Shown: positions 47,367 through 58,030 of the stretch, in pieces | Position numbering within the stretch: position 1 is the first letter of the stretch | Layout: each line of letters opens with the position of its first letter | Origin: Dichomitus squalens LYAD-421 SS1 | Lineage: Eukaryota > Basidiomycota > Agaricomycetes > Polyporales > Polyporaceae | DNA: 64,000 bases | Assembly: GCF_000275845.1 (NCBI RefSeq) | Contig: NW_006766885.1 | Location: 1,440,604 to 1,504,603 of the forward strand | Direction: 5' to 3' | Notes under the pieces: generated by a model | What the model was told of the DNA's origin: nothing | Database searches by the model: none | Seen by the model: only the letters and a program-made list of their open reading frames with translations | Translations under genes and position numbers: made by a program

Positions 47367-49984
47367 ATGCCTCCTCCGGCTAAGAAGGCCAGACTCGACC
47401 ACAGAGACATATCCAACGTACTCCATAATGACCAGATAGCCAACACCAAAGCCCTGCCGCAGCAGGCTACATCGCAAGGGCCTCGTCGCGTCGTGGTTAG
47501 GACCAAACACCGACCTGTAGGTCGACAGAGTCGGCCGAAGCTCAGGAAATTGGAGCAGATGCCTCTGGACATCCTCTATGAAGTGCGTCGTCTATATCCG
47601 CCACATATTCTCTTGCAGGCTCACCCGCTCGCCCCCATGCGTCGTCGCAGATCTTCCAACACCTCTCTCCCCGCGACCTCCTCAACCTCGCGCGGACCAG
47701 CAAGGGCTTCCGAGCTGAACTCATGCTGCGCAGTAACGCCTTCTTGTGGAAGGCATCGCGGGCGTTGGCTGAGCTCCCTGCCCCTCCCGAATGCATGAGT
47801 GAACCCGCGTTTGCCAATCTTCTCTTCTGTAACCACTGCCATGTGAGCGTCCCGACCGCTGTCGAGCGCTTGGCGAATACATTTGAGCTGACTCCTCGCC
47901 TCCGTTGCTAGGGATGCGGGAAGACTAGCCAATCTCAGATACTTTGGCCTATCCCGGCTCGATACTGTCGGGACTGCAGACAGTCAAAGTGAGTGCTCGG
48001 TTTAATGGTACACCCTTGTCTCCACACCAGAAATTCTGACTGCATGTCCCTGCCGCAGGCTGAGCATTGACCCCTCCGTCATCAGTGGTATAATGTCAGA
48101 AGCCGCTGTCCGTGTAGAGGATGTCGTGCTCCATACTCGAATCAAGTATGTCTGACCGCCACAGCTCTGTCTTGGCGCAAGAAATCTGACAGTCTTTGGA
48201 ATAGCGGAAAGGGTGCCGAGCTGTTCCATGTACCTGAGCTGGGTTGTATCGGGACGACATGGGAAACTCTTCAAGATATCGACACAAAGCGTCAGTTCAT
48301 CAAGGAACGCACTGAGACAGCGGTACTGTGGAACGAGGTACGCCTCAGATCGCATACTAGACGCACGGTCCTCCGGCTGAACGGCTATGCTGATATTGGA
48401 CACAGCTTGCACCAAGGCTCGCCAGGTGGCTAAGGGACTACCAGAGACTACTGGATGCAGACAAAGATGTGCTTATGAAGAAACGTTGTGTTGCGTATGT
48501 CTGCGATCTCGAAGACTGCTTCATATCACTCATACGCCAATAGCGCCATGGCGAAGTTACGCGCAGACGGCTGGGACAACGAGATAGACATGATGACTTG
48601 GGGTAACCTGGTCAGGTTATCGAATTTGAAACAGCTGGCTTCGAAAGCTGAGTTGACCGACAAAAGTGAGCGACTATCTGCTGTTTTCCTTCTAGCGGTG
48701 GTTCACGGATCGTAGGCTGGAGAGACACACGTAGTGAAGTCATACAGTTCATGTCTCGGTTCCGTCGCCCGTCGGCACCCGTTAACGAATACCGGGACCG
48801 AGTACGCTCGCGGCTTCGGCTCCTAGACCGCGCGCTGTGGGACTACCGGCGTTCGAAGAGGCCAGAGAACGCGGAGTACGAGACGGAGTGTGGCATCCGG
48901 TTCGGCGACCTAGCTGCCACGAAAGAGGTACAAGCGCTGCTGGAAGATCAGTCCTCCGACCTCACGCGGGATGTCATCCTCACTCGGCTGGAGCACATGA
49001 TCCCATCCCTGGCAGATACCTGGTTCGAGCAGTGCAAGTCCTCGCACCTCTCCATCGCGCAAGCCGGTCTGGAGGCTGCTGGTGTCGCAGCGGTGGGCGA
49101 GCCTCTCAACCTCGCGATCGTGTCTTTCCAGTGCCTTGCTGAACCACGGTGTCGTATGGAACTCAACTTACGTTGGCCGCAGACCCTCAGCCACGACTGT
49201 TTCCGCGATGCGAACCTTGTTGATGGCCCTCCGCCTCGTGCGAACAAGTACGAAGAAGAGGTTTGGAAATACCTCCAGGAACTGGGTTGGGACCATGCGA
49301 AGTGGACGATACGCAGACGCTTCCAAGCCGACGCCCTAAAGTTCGCTAAGGGCATTGAGGATAGGAGCCAGATCGTCTCTTTGTGCGGGCTGGATCCGAC
49401 CACTGCAACGGTGCAGGACATGAACAACCAAGGTGCTCGCTTTGTCTGCAGCATCTGTTCGAGCCCCGAAACCGGGCGGGTAATTTGTGACTGGACCCGC
49501 ATGGTGAGTCCAGATTCCGTCCTCATCGCTGATCTCGTAGTGCTTAACGCAGTTTGTGTAGTTACGCCATGAGAAGACGGATGAAAACGGGTTTCATCGG
49601 CAACGAAAGGACGCTCTCGGGAACCACTGGGTTCGGCTGCCAGACCAGCTCGCCGCACAGGCTAGATCGCTGGAGTCTACGGTGACATGGAAGGAATATA
49701 CGTGTATATGGTGTCACCACTCTACCGAGATAACCGGAATTCGTCAACACCTCCAGCTTCGGTGAGCGTCCAGCCTAAGTCATGCTACGACTATCTGCTG
49801 ACCTTTGCTTCGCCGGCGTGCTTGCATGACAAGACACGAGAAGGCGGAGCCAAAGCTTGGCGTGGACTACTATTGCTGCGAGCAGAGGATCAGAGAGGTC
49901 TCCATATATCCTGAGAGCCTGCTGCAGGACCCGGAGGCCCAAGCAACGGTCCGTGAGGGACGAGGGTTCTTTGCGAGGTTCTGA
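47367..49984 (+). CDS. F-box multi-zinc protein, family member C
   Basis: First of three head-to-tail members of the unnamed family. The chosen ATG (47367, MPPPAKKARLDH) matches the leader of member B; an ATG lies upstream in frame at 47283. The basic motif before the F-box has drifted (RQSRPKLRKLEQ instead of RGRRGGLKD). Exon 1 ends MPLDILYE at 47582, and exon 2 from 47651 gives LSPRDLLNLARTSKGFRAEL and MSEPAFANLLFCNHC. The ribbon keeps the x16 spacing and ends YCRDC. The helical part has FHVPELGCIGTTW and KAELTDKSW. The central motif is expanded (CLAEPRC, then LRWPQTLSHDC, i.e. C-x5-C-x13-H-x-C). Then RFVCSIC and a terminal finger CIWC-x11-H-x4-H, whose last His follows an intron. The tail VDYYCCEQ, IYPESLLQDPE and EGRGF resembles member B. 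It is the most divergent member. Confidence 0.85.
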
Positions 49985-50432
49985 GGACGACCTGAGCTGA
50001 GGATACATGTGGTGTTGAGGATGCCCCGAGGAGCTGAGGATTCCTTCGGGTATCCTGAGTTAGTATTATTCAGCTATCCCGGGACGCTGTGACCGCTTGA
50101 AAGCTTCGGCTTTGCTGAGGAATCCTTAACATCTGACCCATGTTCCCTCGCAATGTCCGCATCTAGAGATCCTGGCTGTACTTTACGAGCACTGCATTGA
50201 CATGATGACATGGTGTGTGCGGTGCGAGCAAGCTCGGAGCTAGCGCCGGCGTTACCGCAGTGTCGGGTTGGATAAGCACGGAAGTACTGGGGACAGCAGG
50301 CGCTCATGTTAGGTTCTGCCGCGAGCACTTGCGTGTGTGGTCATGGTCCATTCACGCCGGGGTATAAGTACGCAGGCTGTATGCCCTGCAGTGCTTGGAC
50401 TTATCTCCACGCACTGCTTGCCTTGCTGAAAT
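49985..50432. promoter_or_regulatory. Spacer and promoter between F-box genes C and D
   Basis: These 448 bases hold the C terminator and D promoter. A TATA box occurs near the right end (listed separately). The left part contains several GAGGA-type words but no clear repeat array. Confidence 0.45.
50363..50370 (+). promoter_or_regulatory. TATA box of F-box gene D
   Basis: The site reads TATAAGTA and lies 63 bases before the start codon at 50433, a good distance for a fungal Pol II promoter. It is the only clear TATA element found for the F-box family in this window. Confidence 0.55.
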
Positions 50433-53025
50433 ATGGCTCCGCTAGTATTGGCCAACGACGACTATCTGGGAACTCGTAACAAGCGTCTCGACTCCGATAT
50501 AGAAACTAGAAACACCACGGGGGCCGGCGCCATCGTCGTATCTGGATGTCGTCGACACCTTCGCGGGCGTAGAGGAGGGCTGAAAGACCTGCCTCATATG
50601 CCCCTCGATGTCATCTTCGAGGTCATTTCTCCCGCGCAGGTCACTTGTTGTATGCGCATCGGGCTAACTGTCTCCTCGTTGATATGTCATACAGGTACTG
50701 TCTCACGTCACCACGAAGGATCTACTGGCCCTTTCGCGATCCACGAAAGACTTCCGAAGACTCCTGCTGGACCGCCAGTCGACGCGCATCTGGAGACAGT
50801 CTAGGAAGCAGCTCGAAGGGCTGCCAGAACCGCCATCTTATTTGAACGAACCTGCGTACGCGAACCTGCTGTTCTCCCCGCATTGTCATGTGTGTAGCTT
50901 TTCTGCGTCTCATTCAATCCCCCACCGACTCTTATTGTGTAGAACTGCTTGAAAGTGAACATCAACACTGTCCTCTGGTTATTTTCGGCGAGGTACTGTA
51001 ATCCATGCAAGAGGATTTTGTGAGCAGGATGTTCCATGCTTCACCTCTTCAATACTGACTAACATCTGTAGGTTCTCTGCAGACCGCAACGATGTTGAGA
51101 CCTTGCTCCGAGAGGTGATGGGCGAAGCTCGTGGTGGAGAGAGCGCTCTTAGGTTGGGACGGTCTATCGAGTGGTCATTGAAAGTTAGTTGATCCAGCGT
51201 GATCGCAGATACATCCGGCGACATCAGGGCAAATATCACACGGAAGAAGTAGCTACCATTCGGAACGAATGGGTCCGGCTCAAGACTGATGAAGAGAAGG
51301 AGGCATACAAGGACAGGCGGAAGGCGTTTGTGGAGGAGTGCGAGAAGGTGCGCGCCGTTTCCGCCAGTCCAGCGTGTTCACTTGAGTCAAATTTGTCGAA
51401 AAGTACGCCTCGCTTCTCCCGCACTGGAGGTACTCTTATAATGAAAGGCTGTTCCGGGACAAACTGGACCTCAGGGCAGCGCGCTTCGAAGCGTATGTCG
51501 TGGAGCCTATCGCTCATCATTCATGGCTTTCCTGGCTAATTTCCCATTTTCTAGGATTAAAGACAGACTTCGCGAAGAGGGTTGGGCAGATGTGATAGAT
51601 CACTTGCACTTCAACGACGACTGGCGGTTATCCAACCTCAAAGAAGTCAGTCGCACTACCAAGTTGACCGACAATGGTACCTGATCCCTCATCCAATTTG
51701 AGAGCCCCTAAGCTGATGAGGTGACATAGGATGGAAACACATTCGACAGTCGATCGTGGATTTTGTCGCACCCCTTCGGCTGGTATACGTTCGGAATCGG
51801 CTTACGCGTGTCTGCGAAGCTCGGCTCGCGTCCATCCGGATGACCGAGGAGAAGCTCGTGAGCATGTACAGGACAAGACTCCGATACCTTCGGGAGCTAT
51901 TGGACAGCTGCCAGCTGGCGGAAGACCGCCGTACCGCCGAGTCAGACCTGAAGCCAGGCTTTGCCGAGTTCGCCGACATCCCCGAGATCAAGAGCCTTGT
52001 CCGAAACGAGATGGACGACATCACTCCAAATGACTTTCTCGCTCTGCAGGGTCGGCTGGCCGATCTGATCGTCTCGTGGACAGACCACTGGCAAGCTGTT
52101 TTCATCCAGAAGGCACTTGCGGCGGGAGAATTGGACGATATCATAACTCCAACGACAAGCCTCCTCGACCTTGCGATCGTTTCATTTGTCTGCCAGTCAT
52201 GCCGACAGACTCAGCTTCGCTGGCCGTATGTACTCGCTCATCGGTGCTTCCGGCAGATACCTACGGTGTTTTCGGTAGGCAGGAGGAAGACGCACGGCAC
52301 GTATAGCCGCGCCGTGTGGGGGCTTGTGCGTTACAATAACGACGCACCATTCGAAGGAGGGCAGCATGCAATCTTCAGCCGGCATGTCGCTATCACTCGT
52401 GCGGTCATCGCTGCCTGCGGTCTAGATGCGAGCACAGCGACATACGGAGAGATGGAGAACTGCGGGGCACGACTCGTGTGCTCGTTTTGTTCGATCCATG
52501 ACCGGCTAGCAGAAGGGAAATACGGCGTATTTGCATGGCAGGCAGCGGTAAGTAGATACCCCCACGAATCAATCCGACAGTCGACTCACTCCTCTCTGTC
52601 CCTTTTGGCAGATCTATCATTCGATCAGCTCGCACCCCAACTGCCACTCAGGATCCGTCGATGACTGGGAACGCATCTCAGATAGCGACGCAACGAGGGT
52701 TAAGGAACGTGAAATCTCACGAGCACTGAACACCATTTCCTCCTTGGGAGACTCCGACGTCGTTCTCGGTTGTACGCAATGCAACTATCACGGAAGTCTT
52801 GCCGAAGTTCAGGAACATGTGCTCTTTGAGTAAGTCGTCTCGACAATGCTTGCCTATGTTATCATCTGATTGATGACGCGAAGCCACTGGCTCTGGCTGA
52901 ACAAGCCACTGGTCTCGGATGAGCTGGTGCTCAATGAAGATGATGTTTACGTTCATCAAGACTCAGCGCACATCATGGAATTGACCCGCTTCGTCCAATT
53001 AGAGATATCTGAGGAATGCTCCTGA
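50433..53025 (+). CDS. F-box multi-zinc protein, family member D
   Basis: Second gene of the tandem array. From the ATG at 50433 the leader runs to CRRHLRGRRGGLKDLPHMP and the F-box LDVIFE, continued in exon 2 as VLSHVTTKDLLALSRSTKDF. YLNEPAYANLLFSPHCH is followed across an intron by NCLKVN, and the second ribbon pair is YCNPC (x16 spacing). The helical part contains EEVATIRNEWVRLKTDEEKE, RLREEGWADVIDHL and KLTDNGWKHIRQSI. The central motif VCQSCRQTQLRWPYVLAHRC is intact, as is the pair LVCSFC. The terminal finger is CTQC-x11-H-x4-H, with the final His in the last exon after a phase-2 intron. The tail (VLNEDDVYVHQDSAH, ending ISEECS) is acidic and differs from the other members. All zinc ligands are present. 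Likely an SCF adaptor by its F-box; target unknown. Confidence 0.86.
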
Positions 53026-53418
53026 GTTGAGGGCCTTCATGGCGTCTGCACTAGGACATTGCATTCATGCTATGTACTATCTTCTCATTCTGTCGGTTCA
53101 CAGCATCCGCATTCGTAAAAGCTCCCATCCATGCTGCTCCATCTGGACAGATCTGGACCCTTGGAAGGGTTCCATGTCTCATCTGATACAGCATATTAGC
53201 ACCGGGTGCGCGCTCCTTCTGAGAATGGAAGGATGTGTGGTTCGTGCGTCTCTGGCGGCGTGCGTGTTCTTGCGACACGTTACGGTGGAAGGTACATGAG
53301 TTGCCCCATTTGCCATTCCGGAGCTAAATGTGGTCTTGACGCGCCCGGGTCCTAGGAATGAGTGCTACCACTGACACGTGTGCAGCGCGAGTCTCTTGAC
53401 CACCACGCCCTCTCATCC
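53026..53418. promoter_or_regulatory. Spacer and promoter between F-box genes D and E
   Basis: These 393 bases separate two same-strand paralogues. I see no TATA box and no leftover coding sequence of the family. Confidence 0.4.
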
Positions 53419-55959
53419 ATGTCGGCCCATGTTGCGAGCATTGACCTCCAGGTCGCCAAAAACCTTACTCCTCAGCCAACCTTCGACATGTCCGTAGGCA
53501 GAGCAGACTCATCTGATGCAACTGGTTTGATCAGCCTTCCTGGAATTCGACGCCACCTCCGCGGCCGTAGAGGAGGGCTGAAAGACATGCCTGCGATGCC
53601 TCTCGATATATTATTTGAGGTGAGTTGGAGCTTGGGCTGGTCATTACCACCATTGATTCCGACGTGATCTTCCAGATCTTTGGAGTCATGTACCCCCGCG
53701 ATCTGCTGAACCTTGCACGGACGACCAGGAGCTTCAGGACACTTCTCATGAGCAGGAGGTCTACGAGCTTCTGGACGGAAGCCCGCGAGCAGATCGAAGG
53801 GTTGCCCAAACCACCGTACTACTTGAGCGAACCTGCGTACGCGAATCTGCTGTTTTTTCCGCATTGCCATGTAAGTGCACATGGCCTGAGCCCTGCCTTT
53901 TTTCCCCTCCGCAAACCGAGATAGCCGTAGAATTGTCTCAAGTCCAACATCCATACCGTCATCTGGGTCTTTTCGGCGAGATACTGCAGAAGTTGTCAGA
54001 AGGATTTGTGAGTCTTACATCGAAACCATGCAGCATCTACTCATCTCACACAGGTTGACCACGAACCATAAAGACATGGATGACGTCCTGTGGAAGATCG
54101 CAGATGGCAATCCCTCCGAATGGAATGATCTCAGATACAGGTATGAGTAAGCCGCCTGTGCTTGTTCCCTCCGGTCCTCTCCGAAAAGGAGCTAATGCCA
54201 AGCATCGTAGGTCTCAGATCTTCAGACGATATAACGGGAAGATATTCAAGCCAGAAGTGGAAATGATTCACACCCAATGGGCTGCACGAGACGGCGATGA
54301 AAAGGACGCTTATTTGAACGAGCGGAAAGCTTTCGTTGTAGTGTGCCGAGAGGTAAATATCATCGCATTCTTCATCAAAGGGATCGACTTGATGCCATCG
54401 TCATAGTACGCACAACTGCTCTCTGAGTGGAAGGAGGAATACCAGACGATAAAATCCGCTGAACTGGATAGCCTGAGGTTGGAGCGTCTGAGCTCGTGCG
54501 TATCTGCTCCCCAATCTTATTCTACAACTTATTCTTTGGATGTAGGGTGAAAGTAAGACTTCGCGAGGAAGGATGGGGGCACGCACTGGATGACATCAAT
54601 ACATATACCCTCGACCGTAGATTGCTGACCGTCAAGGCCCTAAATCGAGCTAGCAAGCTGACTGATCAAGGTCGGTCAACTTTCAATCGGATCTAGAGTT
54701 TAGGCTCACGTAGCGAAGCATGGAAAATTATGCGCACATCACTGATAGGAATCATGACGACGTTCAACGAGGAGCGGCTCGATCGCAAGTATAACGCTAG
54801 ACTGAAATATCTCAAGGAAGCTATTCAGACCTATCGAGCCTCGCATTTTCCACGACGCACTGCCGAATCAGACCGTGAACCCGGTTTTGCAGAGTTTGCC
54901 CATCTGCCTGACTTCCGGGACTTGATCATGCAGGAGGAGCCCGATGACATCGTCCAGGCATCTCTTCTCTCTCTCATAGACGACATTCCCAACTACACTG
55001 CTGCATGGGTGTATCGTAACGAAGAAGTGTTTGTCCAGAAGGCATTGACACAGCTCGGCAACGACTTCGAGGTCCTATCGACGTACCCCCCTGCTTTCCT
55101 CAGGCTTGCGATCGTATCCTTCACTTGCACTCAGTGTCGCCGCCCCCGTCTCAGGTGGCCAGGCATACTCGCACATCACTGCCTTCGACAAAGCTCTGTT
55201 CCCGACCATACGGTTAGCAGCGCAATCAAGAACTACGAAGTCGCCATCCTCCGCCATACCAACAACGACTATGACGCCCCTTTCCAAGGTGAAGAGCTGA
55301 CAGTCTTCGACCAAAACGTCAACATCACAAGAGCAGTCATCTGCGCGTGCGGCTTCGACCCCACAACGGCTACGTACGACGAGCTGGAAGGGTGCGGGGC
55401 TCGCTTCGCTCCCTTGGGCGCAGATATGAGCAGGAAGCCAGTTTATGATTGGCAAGGAGTAGTACGTCCGAATACTTTCCTTGTGATTAGTCGCAACTGA
55501 TAGCCTGAAATCTATTCACCTCACTTTGCATAGATCCGGTATCTGATTGACCACCAGGGAATTGAAGTCGAAGAAGAGGGCGACATTATACTCTCCGATT
55601 ACTTCGAACGAGTCTCGGATGCCGACGCTGCGATCGCCATACAACACGAGCATTGGTTTGAGTCGATGACTGCGAACACCGAGCATGCCTTATCGCTCAA
55701 CGACATGAAGGTCTTCGGGTGTACCCTTTGCCCTGCCTGGGGATACCATCCTGCTATGCAGACTCACTTGCGAGATAAGTGAGTTACACAACGGCTCACT
55801 GAAAATACTCTCACCTGATCTGAATCTACTCTTAGACATAACCCCTGGGGCAGTCTTCCCTTGCGCATGGAGTCGCTTGTATATTTGCACGAGGATTCTA
55901 AGCCTCAGGGTGCACCGATGGTCTTCCTCAACTTCGGATTGCCGGAGCTTGAAGAGTGA
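53419..55959 (+). CDS. F-box multi-zinc protein, family member E
   Basis: Third gene of the array. Start is taken at 53419 (MSAHVASIDL), with an in-frame ATG at 53362 also possible. The leader ends in RRHLRGRRGGLKDMPAMP, then LDILFE and, after an intron, MYPRDLLNLARTTRSFRTLL. Next come YLSEPAYANLLFFPHCH, NCLKSN and the pair YCRSC (x16). The helical region has RLREEGWGHALDDI and RASKLTDQ. The central motif TCTQCRRPRLRWPGILAHHC is intact. Where the other members have a C-x2-C pair after GAR, this gene reads GARFAPLGADMS, so that pair is missing. The terminal finger CTLC-x11-H-x4-H is complete, with the last His after a phase-2 intron. The tail YLHEDSKPQGAP matches member A. It ends at 55959. 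About ten exons. Confidence 0.86.
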
Positions 55960-56513
55960 GATTGGGTGTCCGTAGGAGACTGTCCAGGCTAGTGAATTGC
56001 TGGTTAATCCCTCTTTCATATCAGCGTTGCTCTATATGCTTCCTTATTTAGCTAGTGACACATCACTACATGCATAAGAGACAGATGAATCTGTACTGAT
56101 CGAATACTCGTCGTTACCGCTGCCGTGAAGGGAAGCGCTTGAAACCTGAAGGCTAGGACTTCTATACACCCAAAATAACCCGCGTAGCAGTGTCGTTGAT
56201 ACCCTCAGAACCAGAAAAGGATTCCCCGAATGACCGTGGCCCCACCGCAGTATGTATGCCGCTTGCCTCATAGCCCATAGAGCGACGTGATGTGGGGACT
56301 GTCACGATTGACGTTGACCATGCTGAGAGCGATGGGGTACTGTTCAACAGGTGGGCCTCGGTTCCATTGCGTCGATTAACCGCCCCGCTCCCATTGCCGG
56401 ATTAGGTTTATTGGATACAGAAGATATTGACGCGTCAACCTCCACCGAGGCTTCCCGTTTCGTGCTTCGGGTAGTCTATCAGCCAAATTCTCGTTCAGTA
56501 TGTTTGGCTGAGC
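55960..56513. other. Intergenic stretch right of the F-box array
   Basis: This region is downstream of member E and of the leftward coiled-coil gene, so it is convergent. Only short frames occur, with no domains. Confidence 0.4.
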
Positions 56514-57790
56514 TCAGAATGTAGACCCTAATACCTCTTCGTCGAGACAAACCGGGGTCGTTGGAGCCTGAGGCACGCTCGCATTCGACGAAGATGGCGA
56601 ACCTTTCTCCTCGAGACCGTCATGAGCTGAGACGCTTGGCCCCTCGGTCTGTTTGCCCTTGTCTGCATCAAGTCGCTCGACCTCGCTGCGTCCTACGTTC
56701 TCGTGAAGCCCGTGTGGTCGCGCGTAGGAGTTGCTCATAGAAGAGGTGTGCTGAGTTGAGGAGAGCTTCCGTCTATAAGTGGGCACAAAGGTTCCCCGCT
56801 GAGCAGAAGCTATCATCTCCGTCTGTCCTTTCCATTCAAAATACTCGTCCAGGGTCTTCGTATCGCCCAAGACAAGACGTCCAAGTTCACACAGCTTCTC
56901 CCGGAACGCCTAGTGCAACATAGGTCGACATTCGGAGAGGAACAGGAACACTAAGGATTCATGCTTGCACTTACCGAGCTCCGAAGTATGTCCTCAATCG
57001 TAGAAGTGCCGAGTTCGGCGAGTACGGACGTGGGTGACTGTGACACATGATCATCTTCTGCCACGCGCACTTTCGTCGCCATCTCAGGTTGCTTGTGAGC
57101 CTGTGGGACCGGCTCTGGTTCTTCTGCAGGCCTACGTATCGGTTGTGGGTGCGTCGCAAGCTTCGCAATGCATGTTGCCAATCGGGCGATGTGTTCTCTT
57201 GAGTCGTAGCTTGGGTCTCCAGTGCAGTGATCTGGGTGTTCAACGCGATGATCTGGGCGGCTTGGTCCTTCGACAGTTTCTCGAGATAAAGCAGTCTGAG
57301 CGTAGACACGTTCTCTTCGTCCATACTGCGGCAGTTCAGTTGTGGGATGTGGTCGAATCCAGAGTATACGACGGTGGTGGGAGACCAGGAAGCCGTCGGC
57401 CACTATGACGTAGCTCGCTTGGAACGAGGGCAGATTCAAAAGGTTTTGAAAGGCTTCCGTAACAAGAGCTTGTCGGTGAAGTTGTATCAGATGCCTTAAC
57501 TGAACCCGTCGACTAAAGGAAGTAAACAGAAATATCCCATACCCGGAGCTTGAGCAAGTCCTCCATGGATTTCACCCTGAAGTCGCATTCGCCTCCCGAA
57601 CACCCGTTCGCCCCTTCTGGATTGATCTCTGGACTGGCCTTCTGGGTGCCTATATTCCTGCTTTGCGAGAGCGCGGTTGCCTCATTGCAATATTCCTTCA
57701 CAGCGGTCTCGACGGAGTGACCAAGTAGTTTCCGAGGTACCAACATTTTGCACTCTAAACCCCGAGGAAGACTCAGTTCGGCCCCCAATG
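56514..57790 (-). CDS. Hypothetical coiled-coil protein, doubtful or broken gene
   Basis: I do not recognise this protein. Exon-like pieces on the minus strand include ELSLPRGLECKMLVPRKLLG with GCSGGECDF (57513-57790), EDLLKLRHLIQLHRQALVTE joined over a plausible intron, a strong coiled coil (RLLYLEKLSKDQAAQIIALN and following heptads, around 57180-57320), SREHIARLATCIAKLAT, TSTIEDILRSS and, after another intron, FREKLCELGRLVLGDTKTLD with DEYFEW (56820-56890), followed by a low-complexity Ser-rich end. The problem is the frame: the coiled-coil piece and the next piece are in different frames with no splice sites between them. Either I mis-read a splice, or the gene carries a frameshift. No clear start codon is visible. 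It might be a lineage-specific gene or a pseudogene. Confidence 0.4.
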
Positions 57791-58030
57791 CCTACAATTC
57801 CACAGACCAAACGTTCAGACGCATGAAGCCCCGCGGAAACGATTGCACATCGTAGACAGTGAGATAGGTAAATGGCGTATGCGGAGGGAACAGTTGCACT
57901 CGGGAATGATTTGACTGAGGGCAGACGCCCGTCTCGTCGTTCTCTCAATGTCCTAAACAGAAGAATAAGCTAACATTCAAGAGGAACAACCCTCGGCAAA
58001 GCCAGCACTCATTGCAAAAAGCGAAACAAC

